This document shows, in pieces, positions 57,859 through 64,000 of a DNA stretch of 64,000 nucleotides (position 1 is the first letter of the stretch; every line of letters starts with the position of its first letter). A program made the translations under genes and the position numbers. Origin of the DNA: Amycolatopsis iheyensis. Its GTDB lineage: Bacteria; Actinomycetota; Actinomycetes; Mycobacteriales; Pseudonocardiaceae. The stretch spans positions 62,001 through 126,000 of the forward strand of contig NZ_JAMXQV010000016.1 of the NCBI RefSeq assembly GCF_024703995.1. The letters are read 5' to 3'. Under the pieces are notes generated by a model that was not told where the DNA came from, did not search any database, and was given only the letters and a program-made list of their open reading frames with translations.

Positions 57859-60260
57859 CCGAAGAAGAACCCCACGGCTACGAGTGCTCGCCGTGGGAGC
57901 TGCGCTGGCGCGGCATGGACGTCGACGCCCTGCAGCGCACCGAATCGGCGTTCGCGGTGTCGAACGGCCACATCGGGCTGCGCGGCACGCTCGAAGAGGC
58001 CGAGCCGCGCGGGCTGCCCGGCACGTACCTCAACGGGTTCTACGAGCAGCACGAGCTCCCGTACGCCGAAGCGGGCTACGGCTACCCCGAAGAGGGCCAG
58101 ACCGTCGTCAACGTGACCGACGGCAAGATCATCCGACTGCTGGTCGAGGACGAGCCGCTCGACATGCGCTACGGCGCGGCCACCAAGCACGACCGGGTGC
58201 TCGACTTCCGCAAGGGCACCCTGTGCCGCAGCACCGAATGGTCGTCGCCGACCGGCCGGCGCGTGCGCGTGCGCACCGAGCGGCTGGTGTCCTTCACCCA
58301 GCGCGCGATCGCCGCCATCCGGTACGAGGTCGAGCCGCTCGACGAGGACCTGCAGCTGGTCGTCCAGTCCGACCTGCTGGCCAACGAGCCGATCGAGTCC
58401 GACACCAGCGACCCGCGGGTGGCCGCGGCACTGGAGTCGCCGCTGGTCGGCGAGTTCCACCGCGCCACCGAGTACAACGCCGTGCTGGTGCACCAGACCC
58501 GCCGCTCCGGGCTGCGGATGGCCGCGGCGATGGACCACAAGATCGAGGTGGACGACGGGATCCGCGCCCGCATCCACTCCGAAGAAGACCTCGCCCGGCT
58601 CACCGTCGCCGTCGACGTGCCCAAGGGCGGGCGGCTGCGCATCACCAAGTTCCTCGCCTACGGCTGGTCCGCGCAGCGTTCGGTGCCCGCCCTGCGGTCG
58701 CAGGTCGAGGCCGCGCTCGCGGGCGCGCGCCAGACCGGCTGGAAGGGCCTGGTGACCGAGCAGCGCCAGTTCCTCGACGACTTCTGGGCCACCTCGGACA
58801 TCGAGATCGAGGGCGATCCCGAGCTGCAGCAAGCGGTCCGCTTCGCGTTGTTCCACCTCCTGCAGGCCGGGGCCCGCGGTGAAAGCCGGGCGATCGCGGG
58901 CAAGGGGCTGACCGGCCCCGGCTACGATGGGCACGCCTTCTGGGACACCGAATCCTTCGTCCTGCCGGTGCTCACCTACACGATGCCGGACGCGGCACGC
59001 GACGCCCTGCGCTGGCGGCACTCCACAATGGACAAAGCGAAGGAACGCGCGCACCAGCTGGGCCTGCGGGGCGCGGCGTTCCCCTGGCGGTCGATCAACG
59101 GCGCCGAGTGCTCGGCGTACTGGCCGGCCGGCACGGCGGCGTTCCACGTCAGCGCCGACATCGCCGACGCCGTACTGCGCTACCTCAATGCCACCGGCGA
59201 CGACGAGTTCGAGCGCGACTACGGCGCCGAGCTGCTGCTGGAGACCGCCCGGCTGTGGGCGTCATTGGGCCACCACGACCGGCACGGCGCGTTCCGCATC
59301 GACGGCGTCACCGGGCCGGACGAGTATTCGGCGGTGGCGGACAACAACGTCTACACCAACCTGATGGCGCGCCGGAACCTCCTGGCCGCGGCGCAGTCGT
59401 GCGAGCGGCACCCGGACGTGGCGGCGCGGTTCGGCGTCGACGCCGTCGAGCTGGACTCGTGGCGCGCGGCCGCCGCGGCGATGTTCCTGCCTTACGACAC
59501 CGAGCTCGGCGTGCACCCGCAGTCCGAGGGCTTCCTCGACCACGACGAGTGGGACTACGAGCACACCGACCTCGCGCACTACCCGCTGCTGCTGCACTTC
59601 CCGTACTTCGACCTGTACCGCAAGCAGGTCGTGAAGCAGGCGGACCTGGTGCTGGCGCTGTACCTGTGCGGCGACTCCTTCAGCCCGGAGGAGAAGGCGC
59701 GCAACTTCGCCTACTACGAGGCGAGGACCGTGCGCGACTCCTCGCTTTCGGCGGGCACGCAGGCGGTCGTCGCGGCCGAGGTGGGCCACCTCGAGCTGGC
59801 CTACGACTACCTCGCCGAGGCGGCGCTGACCGACCTGCACGACGTGCACAACAACGTGCGCAACGGCCTGCACATGGCGTCGCTGGCCGGGGCCTGGCAG
59901 GGTGCCGTGGCCGGCTTCGGCGGCCTCCGCGACCACGGCGGCACGCTGTCGTTCGCGCCGCGGCTGCCACCGCAGCTGGACCGGATCACCTTCCGCCTGA
60001 TGTTCCGCGGCACCCGGTTCCAGGTCGAGATCGACCGCGACCAGGCGACCTACCACGTGCTGGACGGCGAGCCGCTGGAGCTGCTGCACCACGGCGAGCG
60101 CGTCACGGTCACCGCCGAGCCCCAGCGGTTCGCGACGCCGAAGATCGACGCGGGCGACCCGCCGAAGCAGCCGCCGGGCCGGGCGCCCCTGCGGCGTGAC
60201 TCGGAAATGGTGCGTCAGTACGCCGAACCGACCATCCCGATCACTGAGGAAGGTCGCTGA
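57855..60260 (+). CDS. Glycoside hydrolase family 65 disaccharide phosphorylase
   Basis: An 801-residue inverting phosphorylase. An N-terminal beta-sandwich (RRESAFAVSNGHIGLRGTLEEAEP-like) leads to the alpha/alpha barrel with GYDGHAFWDTESFVLPVLTYTMPDAARDALRWRHST and catalytic Glu in GVTGPDEYSAVADNNVYTN (about residue 489). A C-terminal sandwich and a basic disordered tail end it. Substrate (trehalose, kojibiose, nigerose or maltose) cannot be set by eye. It is coupled by ATGA to the phosphoglucomutase gene, making a route from disaccharide to glucose-6-phosphate. Confidence 0.94.
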   Translation: MTEEEPHGYECSPWELRWRGMDVDALQRTESAFAVSNGHIGLRGTLEEAEPRGLPGTYLNGFYEQHELPYAEAGYGYPEEGQTVVNVTDGKIIRLLVEDEPLDMRYGAATKHDRVLDFRKGTLCRSTEWSSPTGRRVRVRTERLVSFTQRAIAAIRYEVEPLDEDLQLVVQSDLLANEPIESDTSDPRVAAALESPLVGEFHRATEYNAVLVHQTRRSGLRMAAAMDHKIEVDDGIRARIHSEEDLARLTVAVDVPKGGRLRITKFLAYGWSAQRSVPALRSQVEAALAGARQTGWKGLVTEQRQFLDDFWATSDIEIEGDPELQQAVRFALFHLLQAGARGESRAIAGKGLTGPGYDGHAFWDTESFVLPVLTYTMPDAARDALRWRHSTMDKAKERAHQLGLRGAAFPWRSINGAECSAYWPAGTAAFHVSADIADAVLRYLNATGDDEFERDYGAELLLETARLWASLGHHDRHGAFRIDGVTGPDEYSAVADNNVYTNLMARRNLLAAAQSCERHPDVAARFGVDAVELDSWRAAAAAMFLPYDTELGVHPQSEGFLDHDEWDYEHTDLAHYPLLLHFPYFDLYRKQVVKQADLVLALYLCGDSFSPEEKARNFAYYEARTVRDSSLSAGTQAVVAAEVGHLELAYDYLAEAALTDLHDVHNNVRNGLHMASLAGAWQGAVAGFGGLRDHGGTLSFAPRLPPQLDRITFRLMFRGTRFQVEIDRDQATYHVLDGEPLELLHHGERVTVTAEPQRFATPKIDAGDPPKQPPGRAPLRRDSEMVRQYAEPTIPITEEGR

Positions 60261-60426
60261 CGGCGTCCCGTCCGGGTGGGGCCGGGACGTCCTCGGTCCC
60301 GCCCGGGCTCACGTCCGGGTCGGGGGCGGTGGGCACGTCGTGGGTCAGCTGACCGGGGGTCGGCAGCTTCGGGAGCTCTTCGTCTTCGTCGTCACCGAGG
60401 CCGTGGATGCGCTGCTGCTCGCTCAT
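60241..60426 (-). CDS. Small acidic disordered protein
   Basis: A 61-residue protein, MSEQQRIHGLGDDEDEELP at the start, then Pro/Asp-rich sequence to the end. No fold is predicted. GGAAGAC precedes ATG 60426. It sits 41 bp beyond the Ppx/GppA stop on the same strand, so may be co-transcribed, and overlaps the end of the GH65 gene by 20 bp. Moderate support only. Confidence 0.6.
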   Translation of the reverse strand: MSEQQRIHGLGDDEDEELPKLPTPGQLTHDVPTAPDPDVSPGGTEDVPAPPGRDAVSDLPQ

Positions 60427-60467
60427 GTCTTCCGGGATACCCGGTTTTCCGGGCCGCGACCAGGGGG

Positions 60468-61424
60468 TCAGGCCGCCGCGGACCGGGCCGCGGCGGCTTT
60501 CGCCTTGTCCTGCAGGGTGAGCAGCAGGCCGTCGCGGGTCGACCACGGGCAGATCGACACCTTGCCGCCCGCCACCGTGAGCAGCGCTTCGGCCACGATC
60601 GCGCCGGCGAGGGCCTGGTGGGCGCGGCTGCGGGAGATCCCCGGCAGCTCCGCCCGCTTCGACGGCGGCAGCGCGGCGAGGCGCGGGATCCAGGCCCGCA
60701 GGTCCTCGAGCCGCAGCTCGCGGCACTTGCCCGGGCGGGCGCCCGACAGCCGCGCGAGCTGCTGAAGCACCTTCGAGCAGCCGACCAGCCGCGGGTCTTC
60801 GACGTCCGTGGCCCCGAGCGTGGTCGTGACGACTTCGAGCGCGTGCGTGCGCAACGCCTTGATCTGCTTCTTCGACACGCGTTCGGAGGGCAGCCAGTCC
60901 CGCGTCATCGAGCGGGCGCCCAGCGGCAGCGAGCGGGCGAACGTGGCCGTTTCGCCGCAGCCGGCGGCCAGTTCGAGGGTGCCGCCGCCGATGTCGAGCA
61001 CGAGCAGCGGGCCAGCAGCCGCGCCGTACCAGCGCCGGGCGCCGACGTAGGTCAGCTCGGCCTCGCGCCGGCCGGACAGGAACTGCAGCTCGACACCGGT
61101 TTCGCCGGCCACGTGCGCGACGATCTGCGCCGCGTTGGCGGCGTCGCGAATGGAAGACGTCGCCAGCGGGTACACACCGTTCACGCCGTGGTGGTAGGCG
61201 GTCGACATGCCCGCGGCGACCGCGGCCGTGACGGCGGCGATTCCGCGGTCGGAGAGGCGGCCCTGGCCGTCGAGCTCGCGGTCGAGACGCAGGCGCGTCT
61301 GGTGGTTCAGCAGCGGCTCGCGGGGCGAGCCGCTCACCGGCACCACGACCAGGCGGGCGCTGAACGACCCGACGTCCAGCACGCCCACCGCGGGCTCTTC
61401 GATTTTTCGCACAGCTCGGCGCAC
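60468..61424 (-). CDS. Ppx/GppA family exopolyphosphatase-like phosphatase
   Basis: A 318-residue ASKHA-fold phosphatase. Phosphate loop 1 is VGVLDVGSFSARLVVV, the catalytic region is PLATSSIRDAANA, and loop 2 is LVLDIGGGTLELAAG with Glu. The length matches the single-unit actinobacterial Ppx1 type, which hydrolyses short polyphosphate or pppGpp. Start GTG 61424. No polyphosphate kinase adjoins it. Confidence 0.91.
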   Translation of the reverse strand: MRRAVRKIEEPAVGVLDVGSFSARLVVVPVSGSPREPLLNHQTRLRLDRELDGQGRLSDRGIAAVTAAVAAGMSTAYHHGVNGVYPLATSSIRDAANAAQIVAHVAGETGVELQFLSGRREAELTYVGARRWYGAAAGPLLVLDIGGGTLELAAGCGETATFARSLPLGARSMTRDWLPSERVSKKQIKALRTHALEVVTTTLGATDVEDPRLVGCSKVLQQLARLSGARPGKCRELRLEDLRAWIPRLAALPPSKRAELPGISRSRAHQALAGAIVAEALLTVAGGKVSICPWSTRDGLLLTLQDKAKAAAARSAAA

Positions 61425-61664
61425 CTCACTTCCGCCCGGTGAATATCCCCAGTTCGTCGGGTTGAAACCACCTATCTTGGCCCAGATCACGCCGGACCGC
61501 CGGTCTTTGACGCGGTCGAGGCACTCCGGACGTGCCGTTTGACGCGAAGGTCACAGTGGGATAACCCGTTCGAGTGAATAAGCTTAGCACTGGACACGAT
61601 TCGGTAACGCTCGCGGGCGTTGCGCGATTAATCGGACATCGAAACCGGTGCGGAGCAGGGGAAA

Positions 61665-62264
61665 GTGCGCGAACGACCCGAGCGGAAAGCCGAGCTCGTG
61701 CGGCCGGCTTTCGTCGTGCTCGCGGTCGTCGCCGGGCTGGGGTGCGTGCTGCTCGGGGTGACGTCGGTGTTCGGCCCGGTCGCCCCGGCCGCCCCGGGCG
61801 CGGACCGGCCGGCCACGATCGGCGCCGGCACCCTCCCCGCGGCGCTGCTGATCCCCGCGCTGGACCTGACCGTGGACCACGTCGTCGACCTCGGCCACCT
61901 CGGCGGCCGCCGGGAGCAGCCCGGCACCGCCGGCGGCGTGGGCTGGTTCGCCGACGGCCCGGCGCCCGGCGCACCCGGGGTGGCCGTGCTGTCGGGGCAC
62001 TCGGGGTTCGGCTGGGCCAACGGCGCGTTCGCCCACCTCGGCCGGCTGAAGCCGGGCGCGGCGGTCATCGTCCGCGACGAGTACGGCCACGAGTCCCGGT
62101 TCACGGTCCGCAAGACCGAGCAGTTCCCGGCGGACGAGCCCGACAGCACGCTCGTCGCCCCGGACGGCGCGGGTCCCGAGCTGCGCTTGATCACGAGCGA
62201 CGGGACCCACGACACCGCGGGGATGAACGGCGTGCGGCTCGCGGTGTACGCGACGCCGGCCTGA
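61665..62264 (+). CDS. Class F sortase-like protein lacking catalytic Cys
   Basis: A 199-residue membrane-anchored sortase. The N-terminal anchor is at about residues 13-38. The sortase barrel begins PAALLIPALDLTVDHVVDLG, includes the active-site His region VAVLSGHSGFGWANGAFAHLGRLKPG (H112) and the Arg in GVRLAVYA (R191). At the position of the catalytic Cys, after LRLIT, stands S178 (codon AGC at 62196-62198). The only Cys is C27 in the anchor. Transpeptidase activity is therefore unlikely. Start GTG 61665; ends 3 bp before the convergent gene. Confidence 0.9.
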   Translation: MRERPERKAELVRPAFVVLAVVAGLGCVLLGVTSVFGPVAPAAPGADRPATIGAGTLPAALLIPALDLTVDHVVDLGHLGGRREQPGTAGGVGWFADGPAPGAPGVAVLSGHSGFGWANGAFAHLGRLKPGAAVIVRDEYGHESRFTVRKTEQFPADEPDSTLVAPDGAGPELRLITSDGTHDTAGMNGVRLAVYATPA

Positions 62265-62267
62265 GCC

Positions 62268-63308
62268 TCAGCCGATCAGCTCACGCAGCCGCGACACCGC
62301 CGCCACCCGCGCTTCGCGACCGGGCAGCAGGGGGTTGACCACCATCGTCGTCGCGCCCGCCTCCCGGAACGCCGCCAGGCGCTCCTTCACGTAGCCCGCC
62401 GGTCCGACCAGGGAGATCGCGCGCAGCAGCTCCACCGGGACCGCCGCCGCGGCCTCTTCCTTCTTGCCGTCCAGGTACAGGTCCTGGATCAGCTTCGCCT
62501 CGGCCTCGTAGCCGTAGCGGCGGGCGAGGTCGTTGTAGAAGTTCTTGCCGCGCGCGCCCATGCCGCCGATGTACAGCGCGAGGACCGGGCGCAGGTGATC
62601 CAGCAGCGGCTCGACGTCGTCGCCGATGGCCAGGGCCACCGTGACGTAGGTGTCCAGCTCACCCAGCGCCGGGTCGCGCTTGGCCTTGCCCGCGGCCAGG
62701 GACTCGCCCCAGACGTCGTTCGCCTTCTCCGGGTGGAAGAAGATCGGCTGCCAGCCCTCGGCGATTTCCGCGGTGAGCGCGACGTTCTTGGGCCCGAGCG
62801 AGGCCAGCAGCACCGGGATCCGCTCGCGCACCGGGTGGTTGATCAGCTTCAGCGGCTTGCCGAGGCCGGTGCCCTGCTCCGGCGGCAGCGGGATCGTGTA
62901 GTGCTTGCCCTCGTGCACCACGCGCTCGCGTCGCCACACCTGCCGGCAGACGTCGACGATCTCGCGGGTGCGGCCCAGCGGCGCGTCGTACTTCACGCCG
63001 TGGAAGCCCTCGATGACCTGCGGGCCGGACGCGCCGAGGCCGAGGATGAACCGCCCGTCGGAGACGAAGTCGAGCCCGGCCGCGGTCATCGCGGTCAGCG
63101 TCGGCGTGCGGGTGTAGATCTGGAAGATCCCGGACGCCAGTTCGACGCGCTCGGTCTTGGCCGCGAGGTAGCCGAGCTGGCTGACCGCGTCGAAGGAGTA
63201 CGCCTCCGGCACGAAGGCGACGTCGAGGCCCACCTTCTCCAGCTCGACGATGTCCGCGACGCTGTCGGCGAAGCCTCCGGCGTAGTTGATCGCGGTCCCG
63301 ATCCGCAT
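62268..63308 (-). CDS. LLM-class F420-dependent oxidoreductase
   Basis: A 346-residue TIM-barrel of the luciferase-like family, F420-dependent branch: MRIGTAINYAGGFADSVADIVELEKVGLDVAFVPEAYSFDAVSQLGYLAAKT at the start, SDGRFILGLGASGPQVIEGFHG, and IPVLLASLGPKNVALTAEIAEGWQPIFFHPEKA. It transfers hydride from reduced F420 to an unknown substrate. GGAGG lies five bases before ATG 63308. A KstR2-like dyad stands upstream. Confidence 0.92.
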   Translation of the reverse strand: MRIGTAINYAGGFADSVADIVELEKVGLDVAFVPEAYSFDAVSQLGYLAAKTERVELASGIFQIYTRTPTLTAMTAAGLDFVSDGRFILGLGASGPQVIEGFHGVKYDAPLGRTREIVDVCRQVWRRERVVHEGKHYTIPLPPEQGTGLGKPLKLINHPVRERIPVLLASLGPKNVALTAEIAEGWQPIFFHPEKANDVWGESLAAGKAKRDPALGELDTYVTVALAIGDDVEPLLDHLRPVLALYIGGMGARGKNFYNDLARRYGYEAEAKLIQDLYLDGKKEEAAAAVPVELLRAISLVGPAGYVKERLAAFREAGATTMVVNPLLPGREARVAAVSRLRELIG

Positions 63309-63328
63309 GGCCACCTCCGTTGGTGCTG

Positions 63329-63342
63329 AGCAAGCGCTTAGT
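63329..63342. promoter_or_regulatory. TetR-type dyad (KstR2-like) upstream of LLM gene
   Basis: AGCAAGCGCTTAGT, an inverted repeat matching the KstR2 pattern AnCAAGnnCTTGnT except for one base, 21 bp upstream of the oxidoreductase start. A related actinobacterial TetR protein is the likely binder. Confidence 0.45.
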
Positions 63343-63396
63343 CGCGGATCCTAACGGCCCGCCGCTACCCCCGCCCGGGGATGTGTGAGCCGCCAC

Positions 63397-64000
63397 TCAC
63401 CGGCCGGTCAGGGTGCGGACCACCAGCTCCGCCGACGCGCCCGCACCCAGCGTCGTCCCGGCGTAGCGGACGTCGGCGCCGAGGGTGCCGGCCGGCGGAT
63501 CGTCCCGGACGGTGATCCAGACCGTGACCATCAGCAGCCAGCGGACCACCAGGTAGACGAACAGCAGCACACCAACCAGCGTCCCGAAGGCGGCGACCGC
63601 GGGCGAGCGGCCCAGCAGGTGCAGGTAGAGCCCACCGGCCTGCTGGAGCGCGGCGAGGCCGACGGCGGCGGCCCCGGCCGGGCGCAGCGTCGAGCGAAGC
63701 GGCAGCGGCCGGCGCGGCAGCCGGGCCAGGCACCAGGCGATGACCAGCCAGTTCGCGGCGAGGCCGAGCAGCAGGGAGCCCGCGACGAGCACGAAGTGCG
63801 CGAACCCGCCGGTCAGCCCGGTCAGCTCGAGCAGCCACGTCCCGGCCGCGCCGGTGAGCGCCGCCAGGCCGAAGGACACGGCCATCGCGAGCCCGGCGCC
63901 GACGAGCACCAGCAGGTCGGCGAGGATCCCGCGGATCAGGGGCCGCGCGGTCCGCTCCTGGCCGAGCATCGCGCTCACGGCGTCGCGGACGTTGCTGATC
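63397..64000 (-). CDS. YihY/BrkB family membrane protein, C-terminal part (5' end outside window)
   Basis: About 200 C-terminal residues with roughly four membrane helices, reading in frame to the window end (last codons ISNVRDAVSAMLGQERTARP). The segments LIRGILADLLVLVGAGLAMAVSFGL, HFVLVAGSLLLGLAANWLVIAWCLARLPRRPLPLRSTLRPAGAAAVGLAALQQAG match the YihY/BrkB (formerly RNase BN) family. Function unknown. A GTG at 63978 could start a shorter protein, but the frame continues beyond the window. Confidence 0.85.
   Translation of the reverse strand, partial: ISNVRDAVSAMLGQERTARPLIRGILADLLVLVGAGLAMAVSFGLAALTGAAGTWLLELTGLTGGFAHFVLVAGSLLLGLAANWLVIAWCLARLPRRPLPLRSTLRPAGAAAVGLAALQQAGGLYLHLLGRSPAVAAFGTLVGVLLFVYLVVRWLLMVTVWITVRDDPPAGTLGADVRYAGTTLGAGASAELVVRTLTGR

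Noticed and set aside
1..64000. tRNA, rRNA, riboswitch, insertion sequence, attachment site or replication origin
   Set aside because: I looked for cloverleaf-like sequence, GGTTCRANYCC-type T arms, transposase motifs, terminal inverted repeats and DnaA-box clusters and saw none that I could support by eye.

Overview
The window reads as a chromosomal stretch of a high-GC actinomycete, most likely of the Pseudonocardiaceae (Amycolatopsis-like). This placement is an inference. It rests on the very high GC with strong third-position bias, frequent GTG starts, good AGGAGG ribosome sites mixed with leaderless promoters, and typical actinobacterial families (LLM-class F420-dependent and deazaflavin-type oxidoreductases, DinB/DUF664, DUF427, DUF6314, MT0933-like antitoxin, NTF2-like). 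Genes are packed on both strands. I see no rRNA, tRNA, insertion sequence, prophage, CRISPR array or large biosynthetic cluster.

Layout. 1-6 kb: SDR tail, a short family-1 glycosyltransferase, and a TetR gene divergent from a three-subunit molybdenum aldehyde oxidoreductase of PaoABC type, with two identical dyads between them. 6-13 kb: a type-B carboxylesterase with an altered nucleophile elbow, a NarL-type histidine kinase, alpha/beta hydrolase, APC permease, small membrane proteins and a GNAT. 13-19 kb: zinc-ribbon and VOC proteins, ADH/ArsR, and a MarR-ABC-permease efflux operon. 19-26 kb: class A PBP, deazaflavin-type reductase, PhoU-like protein, a second SSB, a 109-bp tandem repeat region, pirin and a hydrolase. 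26-30 kb: a GntR regulator facing a wrecked TPP-enzyme gene, a PLP decarboxylase, and two arrays with 21-bp period. 30-37 kb: PAP2, a response regulator-kinase-lipoprotein operon, methyltransferase, a SoxR/FMN-reductase divergon with a near-perfect SoxR box, and a pair of paralogous proteins of unknown function. 37-46 kb: two SDRs, DUF6314, RecQ, a repeat-filled gap, antitoxin-like protein, adenosine-deaminase-like enzyme, a MoxR-VWA (CoxE-like) pair and an aldo-keto reductase. 46-54 kb: PH-like/cREC pair, sulfatase, a PadR divergon with a carotenoid-cleavage-type oxygenase, DUF427, ROK and ArsR-type regulators. 54-64 kb: secreted SH3-like protein, a pyridoxamine-oxidase-fold gene and MarR gene whose start codons share one CATG, thioesterase, a beta-phosphoglucomutase/GH65 disaccharide phosphorylase operon, Ppx/GppA phosphatase, a class F sortase lacking its catalytic Cys, an F420-type oxidoreductase and a YihY-family membrane protein running off the end.

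The strongest signals are regulatory architecture and degenerate enzymes rather than a clear new multi-gene system. These are: the symmetric leaderless MarR divergon (55258-55287), the SoxR box, the duplicated TetR dyads, the long PadR dyad, a PafBC-like promoter at recQ, the Cys-less sortase, and the habit of ending convergent genes inside one another (14 of about 21 convergent pairs overlap, four by the tetranucleotide CTAG).
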